Positions 1 through 5,979 of a stretch of 9,945 nt of DNA are shown here, piece after piece. Source of the DNA: Lactobacillales bacterium (GTDB taxonomy: Bacteria; Bacillota; Bacilli; Lactobacillales; Vagococcaceae); assembly GCA_015655485.1 (NCBI GenBank), contig JAATEZ010000407.1, positions 1 through 9,945 of the forward strand, given 5' to 3'. The notes under the pieces are model-generated. The model saw nothing but the letters and a program-made list of their open reading frames with translations. It did not search any database and was not told the origin of the DNA. A program made the position numbers and the translations under genes. The number at the start of each line of letters is the position of its first letter. Positions within the stretch are counted from its first letter, which is position 1.

Positions 1-255
1 CTCATTCAGCTTTTCAGTGTCCAGCTATGTGAGGCAGGCTTATCGGCAAATAGATAAATTCTCGTAAAGATACAAAACATCTTTTCTTGAATTTCCTAAT
101 TTGCTCAAAGCCTAACGGCCTCATTCAGCTTTTCTGTGTCCAGCTTCGTGAGGCAGGCTTATCGGCAAATAGATAAATTCTCGTAAAGATACAAATCATC
201 TTTTCTTGAATTTCCTAATTTGCTCAAAGCCTAACAGCCTCATTCAGCTTTTCTG
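1..255. repeat. Tandem 119-bp repeat array behind motA (two full copies, one partial)
   Basis: Copy 1 spans 2-120, copy 2 spans 121-239, and a third partial copy of 16 bp spans 240-255. The period is exactly 119 bp, and copies 1 and 2 differ at five positions (16/135, 27/146, 28/147, 77/196, 117/236). The partial copy runs into the end of motA and supplies its last three codons and its stop. The array may continue beyond the left edge, because position 1 already matches the last base of a unit. No convincing coding capacity was found: a 36-codon minus-strand frame in copy 1 (14-124) is interrupted by a stop at codon 16 in copy 2. The layout suggests an intergenic repeat element duplicated in tandem; a family name cannot be given from the sequence alone. 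Confidence 0.95.
108..160. other. Interrupted inverted repeat (hairpin) across the copy 1/copy 2 junction
   Basis: AAGCCT (108-113) pairs with AGGCTT (155-160), GCCTCA (118-123) with TGAGGC (149-154), and AGCT (127-130) with AGCT (142-145). This gives 16 base pairs broken by a 4-nt bulge (114-117) and a 3x3 internal loop (124-126 and 146-148), with an 11-nt apical loop (131-141). The right half of the same structure is visible at 8-41, with its left arm cut by the window edge. At the motA end the left arm is present (227-249) but coding sequence replaces the right arm. There is no T-run on either side, so it is not a typical rho-independent terminator. Confidence 0.75.
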
Positions 256-1023
256 GTTTGACAGGTTTTTTTGTTCTTTAGGATCGAGCATTCCTATCAA
301 TCTTCTTTCGATGGTTTTTGGATTGTTTCCGGCCTGAATGGCTAAGACTCCTTCGATAATGATCTCATTTTTATGGACTTCTTCTTGAGATTTTCGATCG
401 AGTCGTGAGCTGAATGGCATCAGAATAACATAACCAAAAAAAATGCCATACAATGTGGCTACGAAAGCAGCGGAGATCATATGTCCCAGAGCATCCACAT
501 CGTCTAAATTGCCTAATGCACCGATCAGCCCGATCACTGCGCCCAAAACTCCTAAAGTAGGAGAGGTGCTTCCGGCAGTTTTAAAAATAGTTGAAGCATT
601 GCGATGGCGGATCTCAAGGTTTTCGGTTTCGATTTCCAGAATTTCCTGGATTTGATCCGGGTCCATCCCGTCAACGACCATTTCTAATCCCTTTTTTAAA
701 AAGGGATTTTTTAATTCTTGCAAAGAGCTTTCTAGTGAAAGTATTCCGCTTTTACGAACTTGCTGAGCCATTTCAATAATCGTTTGAATGATTTGAAGGG
801 AAGTTTCATTTTCTTCATCTCTAAATAAGGCTCCAATTATTTTAGGGATCCGTAAAATATCTTTTTTTGGAAAGGAGTTGATCGTCGCAGCAACTAATCC
901 AACGATTATTATGATTGCCGCTGCCGGATTAAGTAAAACTGAGACATCTGCACCTTTGACAATCATCCCAACAATAACGGAAAAAAAACCCATAATTATT
1001 CCAATCATTAAAAATATATCCAT
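244..1023 (-). CDS. motA: Flagellar motor stator protein MotA
   Basis: This is the proton- or sodium-channel stator subunit of the inner membrane, which with MotB turns ion flow into torque on FliG. The 259-residue length is usual. There are four hydrophobic segments, at about residues 3-22, 32-49, 154-171 and 182-203. The cytoplasmic loop carries R90 and E98 in VRKSGILSLE, matching the charged residues that face FliG in E. coli MotA. Conserved channel prolines are P155 (SPTLGVLGAVIGLI) and P203 (ILMPFSSRLDRKS). The start ATG has the ribosome binding site AGGAG (1035-1039 on this strand) 11 nt upstream. The gene is divergent from the flgB operon. Its last codons, Q-K-S-stop, lie inside the partial repeat copy. 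MotB, the usual downstream partner, is not found in the 243 nt that remain before the window edge. Confidence 0.97.
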   Translation of the reverse strand: MDIFLMIGIIMGFFSVIVGMIVKGADVSVLLNPAAAIIIIVGLVAATINSFPKKDILRIPKIIGALFRDEENETSLQIIQTIIEMAQQVRKSGILSLESSLQELKNPFLKKGLEMVVDGMDPDQIQEILEIETENLEIRHRNASTIFKTAGSTSPTLGVLGAVIGLIGALGNLDDVDALGHMISAAFVATLYGIFFGYVILMPFSSRLDRKSQEEVHKNEIIIEGVLAIQAGNNPKTIERRLIGMLDPKEQKNLSNQKS

Positions 1024-1089
1024 TATTTAATACGCTCCTATTTCATAAATATTTGAATAAAAACAATATTTCTTTTTGTATAATATTCA

Positions 1090-1116
1090 TTATCGGTTAT
1101 TTTAAAAATAAATTAA
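1090..1116 (-). promoter_or_regulatory. Sigma-28 (SigD)-like promoter for motA
   Basis: Read on the minus strand, the -10 element is ACCGATAA (1097-1090), seven of eight matches to the SigD consensus GCCGATAA. Exactly 15 nt upstream is TTAA (1116-1113), close to the -35 consensus TAAA. The expected transcription start is about 60 nt upstream of the motA ATG. Motility-stator genes are classic sigma-28 targets, which supports the call; the -35 element is only a partial match. Confidence 0.6.
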
Positions 1117-1204
1117 GTCAGAGGTTAGAAAAGAAAATTCGAATATAAACGTCTATAAATAAGGGAATATTTAAATGTTGCATATTATTAAGCAAAAAAA
1201 AAAA

Positions 1205-1234
1205 TTCTCATTTTCAGTTAGTATAGTGTATAAT
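1205..1234 (+). promoter_or_regulatory. Sigma-A-like promoter for the flgB operon
   Basis: A perfect -10 hexamer TATAAT (1229-1234) lies 18 nt downstream of TTCTCA (1205-1210), which matches the -35 consensus TTGACA at four of six positions. An 11-base A-run (1194-1204) directly upstream could act as an UP element. Transcription would start near 1241, leaving a leader of about 117 nt before flgB. No sigma-28 element was seen facing flgB, so vegetative transcription of this early operon is the simplest reading. Confidence 0.5.
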
Positions 1235-1357
1235 TCTGTTGTTCTTTAATTCTTCATTTATAAAAATTTCGGTAATCGAATAAAGATTCATGTTATTTCA
1301 TCGTGAACAGCATTATTTTTTAGTTTTTCAGAATAGAGAAAGGGGAGAGCAGGTATT

Positions 1358-1738
1358 ATGTCTGATTTTAGTTATCAAGTACTTCAAAAAGCAATGGATG
1401 CGGCATCATTAAGGCAAGAAACGATTTCTAATAATATTGCTAATGTGAACACGCCGGGCTATAAAGTAGATCGAGTAGAGTTTGAGGATAAATTGAAAGA
1501 GGCCATCAGCAAAAATAATTTGGATCTGGCTAAAACAAATGAAAAACAAGTAAATTTGGTCGATTCATTAGAACCATCAGTCGTCAAAAGAACGAATACT
1601 TCAGTGAAAGACAATGGAAATAATGTGGATATTGATCTCGAAATGTCAGAAAAAGCTGCGAATGAAATTTATTATAGTGCTTTGACCAGTCAATTGAATG
1701 CCCGTTATTCTATGCTGAATTATGTATTAAACAATTAA
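1358..1738 (+). CDS. flgB: Flagellar basal-body proximal rod protein FlgB
   Basis: FlgB is a subunit of the proximal rod, exported through the flagellar type III apparatus and placed just above the MS ring. The 126 residues are near the normal length. The N-terminal rod-family signature ISNNIANVNTPGYK is at residues 23-36. The C-terminal half has the family helix, around EMSEKAANEIYYSALTSQLN, that forms the coiled-coil core of the rod. The start has the ribosome binding site AAAGGGGAG (1339-1347) about 10 nt upstream. It is the first gene of the operon, after a leader of more than 100 nt, with flgC 16 nt downstream. Confidence 0.96.
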   Translation: MSDFSYQVLQKAMDAASLRQETISNNIANVNTPGYKVDRVEFEDKLKEAISKNNLDLAKTNEKQVNLVDSLEPSVVKRTNTSVKDNGNNVDIDLEMSEKAANEIYYSALTSQLNARYSMLNYVLNN

Positions 1739-1754
1739 AATCGAGGTGAAGAAA

Positions 1755-2201
1755 ATGGCAGTTTTTGATTCTTTTAATATCAACACGAGCGGATTATCTT
1801 TAGAACGATTAAAATTAGATACCATATCTACTAATATCGCCAATGTAAATACGACAAGAACTAAAGAAGGAGGAGCTTATCATAAAAAATCAGTGACTTT
1901 TGAAGAAAGTGTCAAACGACAAAGCGCTGATCAAAAAGGAACAAATCCAGTTGGCTCGAACACGAAAAGTTATGGTGTAAAAGTGACCGGGATCAAGGCG
2001 GATAATACTGATTTGAAATACAGTTATGATCCGAGCAATCCGGATGCTGACGAGAATGGTTATGTCGAAATGTCTAATGTCGACTTAGCGGATGAAATGG
2101 TTGATTTAATGAATACTGTCCGTTCTTATGAAGCAAATGTCTCTGCGCTTGAGAGCAGTAAAAACTTAATGAAAAAAGCATTGGAAATTTCAAAAAATTA
2201 A
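1755..2201 (+). CDS. flgC: Flagellar basal-body rod protein FlgC
   Basis: FlgC is a second proximal rod subunit. The rod signature ISTNIANVNTTRT is at about residues 24-36. The conserved C-terminal block SNVDLADEMVDLMNTVRSYE, followed by ANV, matches the family motif in which NVD and EMV precede the terminal helix. The start is taken as ATG 1755, giving 148 residues, because GAGGTGAAG (1744-1752) is a good ribosome binding site just upstream. A GTG in frame at 1746 would add three residues but lies inside that site. The gene follows flgB by 16 nt and precedes fliE by 39 nt. Confidence 0.95.
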   Translation: MAVFDSFNINTSGLSLERLKLDTISTNIANVNTTRTKEGGAYHKKSVTFEESVKRQSADQKGTNPVGSNTKSYGVKVTGIKADNTDLKYSYDPSNPDADENGYVEMSNVDLADEMVDLMNTVRSYEANVSALESSKNLMKKALEISKN

Positions 2202-2240
2202 CGTTGATCCTTTTTGGAAAAATTGAAGGGAATGGAAGCC

Positions 2241-2567
2241 ATGAATACTTCGGCATTAAACAATCAATTGTTGACTGATTATCAATCGAAGCTGGAAGAT
2301 GTTTTACCTTATTCAAATAATCAAAAAATGAGTTCAAGTGAACGGTCCGACTCTTTTCAAAACCTGTTAACAAACGCGCTGGATTCTTTAAATAAGAATT
2401 TTTCCGTTGTAGATCAAGATTCCAATGCTTTGGTAACGGGAAATCTGGACGATCTGCATACGATGATGATCCATACAACGGAGGCGCAGCTTGGTTTGCA
2501 GACGGCTGTACAGATCCGCAATAAAGCGATCGATGCCTATAATGAAATTAAAAATATGCAATTTTGA
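2241..2567 (+). CDS. fliE: Flagellar hook-basal body complex protein FliE
   Basis: FliE is a small exported protein that joins the rod to the MS ring and is needed early for export of rod proteins. The C-terminal half, containing TTEAQLGLQTAVQIRNKAID then AYNEI, matches the family block in which VRNK and AYxEI are conserved. The start ATG 2241 (108 residues) is chosen because GAAGGG (2225-2230) lies 10 nt upstream. An ATG at 2232 and a TTG at 2214 are in frame but have no proper ribosome binding site, and 108 residues fits the family. The N-terminal half (rich in S, N and Q) is poorly conserved, as usual. Confidence 0.94.
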   Translation: MNTSALNNQLLTDYQSKLEDVLPYSNNQKMSSSERSDSFQNLLTNALDSLNKNFSVVDQDSNALVTGNLDDLHTMMIHTTEAQLGLQTAVQIRNKAIDAYNEIKNMQF

Positions 2568-2590
2568 GAGGCTGACTAAGAGGAACTAAG

Positions 2591-4195
2591 ATGATAGATA
2601 AATTGATAAATATAGGTCATTCAGGAAAAGAAAAATGGTTTAATTTCAATCGAGTCAAGCAAGTGGCCATTATTTTGATCGTCATTAGCACCCTTGCGAT
2701 TGTTGGATCAACAATATACATAACTACAAAAACGGATTATTCAGTCTTGTTTTCAGATTTATCCCAGGAAGATGCCGGAACGATCGTCGACGATTTAGAA
2801 AGTGAAGGCGTAAAGTATAAGCTTGAAGAAGATGGGACGAAAATTCTGATCGACAAAAACTTAGTAGATAAATATCGAATCAATTTAGCTGTCGATAATA
2901 AATTGCCCAGCAGTTCAACAGGTTTTGAAATATTTGACAATACCAGTTTGATGTCTACAGATGAAGATCGAAAGATCATGTATCAGCGGGCGGTAACAGG
3001 TGAATTGGAAAGGTCGATAGAAACATTAGACGCAGTGAAGAAAGCCAAAGTGATTTTGGCTATTCCGGACAAAAGTATTTTTGAAAAAAAGCAAGATCAG
3101 GCGACTGCTTCAATTGTTTTAACCTTAAATAAAAGCAGAGTACCTTCAGCTTCTACTATTTCGGGGATTGCTTCTTTGACCTCCGGAGCAGTAGAGGATC
3201 TGCCGGTTGCAAATATAAAAATCGTTGACAGTGATGGAAATGTGCTCTCTGATGCATTAAAAAGTGATTCCAGCAAAGCCTCGACAGATTTGATTTCCCA
3301 ATATCAACAAGTCAAAGAGGACTATGAATCTGCTTTAGAAAAAAAAATCAATGATTTATTGGAGCCCACATTGGGAACAGGAAAAGTTCAATTATCAATT
3401 AATGCTGATCTGGACTTTGATTCAGTTGAGAAAACCACCGTTGATTATGCAAACCCGGAAGTTCGCAGTGAAAATGTCCAGGCTTCTGGAGGGGCGGTCG
3501 ATACACAGGAGGTTTCCGGCTGCAGTACTGAGGATAATGTGTCCAACGTGGTAGGCAGTGACGCTGCCGGGGACAAAAGCTATGAAAAAAGTGTGAATAA
3601 TGAACTGGATACCCAGACGACCAAAATAGTCAGCGCCCCTGGAGTTGTAAAAAAAATATCAACTTCTGTTGTTATCAATGAAAATTTGTCTCAGGCAGAT
3701 CAGCAAAAAATAGAAAAAATCGTTGCTTCTGCGGTGGGACTGGATGAAGCCCGCGGGGATACGATTTCAGTTGAAGGTCTCGTCTTAAATAAAAAGAACT
3801 CGAATGAAAAGAATAAAAATTTGCTGCAAAGTACTACGGGCAATAATTTATCAAATAAGCTCCTATTGGTTATGATTTTATTGGCTGCGGCGGCAGTTGT
3901 GATCATTGTCTTACTTATTGTTTTACTTATGTATAAAAAAAGAAAGCGTGAAAAAGCTATCGATCTAGCGTACGAAATGGCTGACGAAGAAAGGTCAGAC
4001 AATGAGGCTGATCTTTTGAAAAATGATAAAAATGAAAAAACTCAAGATGAATCGATGGGGGCTCTCGCCGAAAAGAAAGAAAAAAATCGAGCCGAAGAGC
4101 TTATGAGCGAAAATGATAAAAATGCTAAGAAGTATGCAAAAGAAAATCCTGAGTTAGCAGCGGAATTGATCAAAGTCTGGATGAGGGATAAGTAG
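2591..4195 (+). CDS. fliF: Flagellar MS-ring protein FliF
   Basis: FliF forms the MS ring in the cytoplasmic membrane, the base on which rotor, export gate and rod assemble. The 534-residue length is normal. Transmembrane segment 1 is at about residues 23-45 and segment 2 at about 424-448, the latter followed by the basic stop KKRKREK. Between them lie the YscJ/FliF ring-building region (from about residue 48, beginning YSVLFSDLSQEDAG) and the beta-collar region (about 210-400). The charged cytoplasmic tail (450-534) ends in PELAAELIKVWMRDK, the region that binds FliG in this family. The ribosome binding site AAGAGGAA (2578-2585) is well placed. The stop codon touches the fliG ribosome binding site, which suggests coupled translation with its binding partner. 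Confidence 0.97.
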   Translation: MIDKLINIGHSGKEKWFNFNRVKQVAIILIVISTLAIVGSTIYITTKTDYSVLFSDLSQEDAGTIVDDLESEGVKYKLEEDGTKILIDKNLVDKYRINLAVDNKLPSSSTGFEIFDNTSLMSTDEDRKIMYQRAVTGELERSIETLDAVKKAKVILAIPDKSIFEKKQDQATASIVLTLNKSRVPSASTISGIASLTSGAVEDLPVANIKIVDSDGNVLSDALKSDSSKASTDLISQYQQVKEDYESALEKKINDLLEPTLGTGKVQLSINADLDFDSVEKTTVDYANPEVRSENVQASGGAVDTQEVSGCSTEDNVSNVVGSDAAGDKSYEKSVNNELDTQTTKIVSAPGVVKKISTSVVINENLSQADQQKIEKIVASAVGLDEARGDTISVEGLVLNKKNSNEKNKNLLQSTTGNNLSNKLLLVMILLAAAAVVIIVLLIVLLMYKKRKREKAIDLAYEMADEERSDNEADLLKNDKNEKTQDESMGALAEKKEKNRAEELMSENDKNAKKYAKENPELAAELIKVWMRDK

Positions 4196-4204
4196 GTGGA
4201 GAAA

Positions 4205-5212
4205 ATGAACAACGAACTAGAAGGAATCAAAAAAGCCGCTCTGTTGTTGATTTCGCTCGGCTCAGAAACATCTGCCCAAATCATGAAATTACTGCCTGAT
4301 GATTATATTCAAAAAGTGAGTTACGAGATCGCCAATATTGACTATGTTCAGCCCGAAGAACGCGACATGGTCATCAATGAATTCATTCAGATGTCTTCTG
4401 CCAGAAAATATGTCCTTGACGGCGGGATCGATTATGCTAAAAATTTATTGAATAAAGCGTTGGGAGCCCAAAAAGCTAAAGAAGTTATTGATGTTTTAAA
4501 TCAAATACAACTGAGAGAAAGGCCTTTCAATATCGCTAGAAAAGCTGATTCTCAGCAGTTGACAAATCTCTTATTGGGTGAACCGCCGCAAACGGTTGCT
4601 TTGATTTTATGTTATATGCAGCCGGATAAAGCTGCGGCCATCCTTTCACAGTTTCCCGGCGAGCGGCAAGCGGAGATCGCAGAAAAAATCGCAACGATTT
4701 CCAGTACTTCGCCGATGGTTATTGAAAAAATAGAAAAAGTTATTGAAAAGAAATTCTCTAATTTTGTTGAAAATGATACGGAACATGTTGGCGGTGTCCA
4801 TACGTTAGTTGAAATATTAAATTCAGCCGGCAGAAGTACCGAAAAAAATATTATCGCCGATTTAGAAAAGCGTCAGCCTGAATTGTCAGAGGAAGTTAAA
4901 TCAAATCTGTTTACTTTTGAGGATATTACCGGTTTAGGCGACTCGGATGTGCAAAAAGTATTGCGGCAAGTCCAACATGATGATTTGGTTCTTTCGCTTA
5001 AAGGAGCTTCTGAAGGAATCAAGGAATTCATTTATAAAAATCTTTCTACCAGAGCAGTCGAAACGTTAAAAGAAGACATTCAATTTATGGGCCCGGCTCG
5101 TTTATCCGCGGTAGAAGAAGCGCAACAAAGAATTGTTGCTGTGATCCGCCGATTAGATGAAGCCGGTGAAATCTATCTTGGGAGAGGGGAACACGATGCA
5201 GTCATCTCATAA
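4205..5212 (+). CDS. fliG: Flagellar motor switch protein FliG
   Basis: FliG is the rotor protein that MotA pushes against; it sits on the FliF tail and binds FliM. The start ATG 4205 (335 residues) follows AGGTGGAG (4194-4201), a better choice than an in-frame GTG at 4196 that lies inside that site. The C-terminal torque domain is clear: LSLKGA, then STRAVETLKED, then GPARLS keep the positions of the charged torque residues of E. coli FliG (K264, R281, D288 as E, D289, R297). The tail VEEAQQRIVAVIRRLDEAGE is typical. The middle-domain EHPQ motif, normally invariant, reads EPPQ (residues 126-129). The 3' end overlaps fliH by 17 nt in another frame. Confidence 0.97.
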   Translation: MNNELEGIKKAALLLISLGSETSAQIMKLLPDDYIQKVSYEIANIDYVQPEERDMVINEFIQMSSARKYVLDGGIDYAKNLLNKALGAQKAKEVIDVLNQIQLRERPFNIARKADSQQLTNLLLGEPPQTVALILCYMQPDKAAAILSQFPGERQAEIAEKIATISSTSPMVIEKIEKVIEKKFSNFVENDTEHVGGVHTLVEILNSAGRSTEKNIIADLEKRQPELSEEVKSNLFTFEDITGLGDSDVQKVLRQVQHDDLVLSLKGASEGIKEFIYKNLSTRAVETLKEDIQFMGPARLSAVEEAQQRIVAVIRRLDEAGEIYLGRGEHDAVIS

Positions 5213-5975
5213 AATTTTTAAAGAGTCCTTTCAGCTGAATGGAGCTGACCTGTGTTTGATCGAAACAAAAGCGATCCCTAAAAAAAATGAATATTTATTA
5301 AAATTACCGAACGCGGCAGCTGAACGCGGAACTGGAGCTGAATTTTTAGAAACCGAACGCGCGTTGCTGCAGCGGGAAAATAAAGCCGTCAGGCAGAAAA
5401 TCGTTGAGGCAGCGGCACGCGAAGCGGAAGAAATCAAGAATACGGCTAAAAAAACAGGTTTCATTGAAGGCAAGCAAAAAGGCATTGAAAATGGCTATGA
5501 AATTGGTCAAAAACACGGATATCAAGCAGGCTACGAACATGGCCGCAGAGAGACTCGAAAGATGCGTTCTAATGTAACTGAATTACTAAAAAATGCCCAA
5601 GAAGAAGTGGTTCGCTACTACCAGGAGAAAAGAACAGAAATATTAGAATTAGCTGTTGCCATGGCAGAAAATATTGTTCACGAATCGATTGATTTGTCCG
5701 ATGAGAGGCTGTTGATTTTAGCGGAACCTTTTTTAAAGAAATTAGATCGCCCGGAGAATTTGATCACTCTTTATACCAGCAAGGAACAGCTGCCAAAAGT
5801 TAGGGATCAAATGAGCAGAATGAAAGAAAAAATGGGAACGTTAAATTATTTGGTTTTGGAAGATAAAAATTTGGAGAAAAAAGATCTGATCATCGAAACA
5901 GCTGAAAAGTTGATTGATTTAACTGTAAAAAAGCAATTAAATCAGATGCTGGCAGATTTTAAGCAGGTGGAATAG
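5196..5975 (+). CDS. fliH: Flagellar export apparatus regulator FliH
   Basis: FliH is the peripheral stalk of the export ATPase complex; a dimer holds FliI and tethers it to the C ring and export gate. The start ATG 5196 (259 residues) follows GGAGAGGGGA (5181-5190) and lies inside the end of fliG; an upstream ATG at 5157 lacks a ribosome binding site. Residues 55-85 are a charged helix. Residues 88-116 have glycine at every fourth position (88, 92, 96, 100, 104, 108, 112, 116), the GxxxG repeat known from FliH. The C-terminal half (about 125-255) matches the FliH/YscL/V-ATPase E-like region. It contains no tryptophan, unlike E. coli FliH, which uses W7 and W10 for docking. FliI starts 4 nt after its stop. 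Confidence 0.92.
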   Translation: MQSSHKIFKESFQLNGADLCLIETKAIPKKNEYLLKLPNAAAERGTGAEFLETERALLQRENKAVRQKIVEAAAREAEEIKNTAKKTGFIEGKQKGIENGYEIGQKHGYQAGYEHGRRETRKMRSNVTELLKNAQEEVVRYYQEKRTEILELAVAMAENIVHESIDLSDERLLILAEPFLKKLDRPENLITLYTSKEQLPKVRDQMSRMKEKMGTLNYLVLEDKNLEKKDLIIETAEKLIDLTVKKQLNQMLADFKQVE

Positions 5976-5979
5976 AGGG

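Larger units (their letters stand above)
1024..1357. other. Divergent intergenic region between motA and flgB
   Basis: This 334-bp, very AT-rich stretch holds no credible gene. It contains a sigma-28-like promoter facing motA (1090-1116), an A-run (1194-1204) just upstream of a sigma-A-like promoter facing flgB (1205-1234), and a flgB leader of about 115 nt. The leader has only a weak 6-bp hairpin (1287-1292 with 1302-1307, one G-U pair). The flgB ribosome binding site AAAGGGGAG lies at 1339-1347. No known riboswitch or rho-independent terminator was recognised. Confidence 0.8.

Noticed and set aside
14..124. 36-codon minus-strand frame in repeat copy 1 (begins MRPLGFEQIRKFKKR)
   Set aside because: Copy 2 has a stop at codon 16 of the same frame (TGA for TGT), there is no ribosome binding site, and the 119-bp period is not a multiple of three.
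108..160. Rho-independent terminator for motA
   Set aside because: The stem is followed by no T-run on either strand; the downstream bases on the minus strand are mixed sequence.
1..255. CRISPR array
   Set aside because: Whole 119-bp units repeat with no unique spacers between short repeats, and no cas genes are present.
1287..1320. Attenuator: weak hairpin followed by a T-rich stretch in the flgB leader
   Set aside because: Only six AT-rich base pairs with a G-U pair, and five nt separate the stem from the T-run, so it is too weak to call.
2074..2478. Long antisense frame across flgC and fliE
   Set aside because: It overlaps two well-identified genes, has no family likeness and no ribosome binding site; other antisense frames (2737-2979, 3700-4002, 7676-8098) are of the same kind.
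5148..5155. Sigma-28-like -10 GCCGATTA near the end of fliG
   Set aside because: No -35 element (AGAA at the 15-nt position) and it encodes conserved FliG residues.
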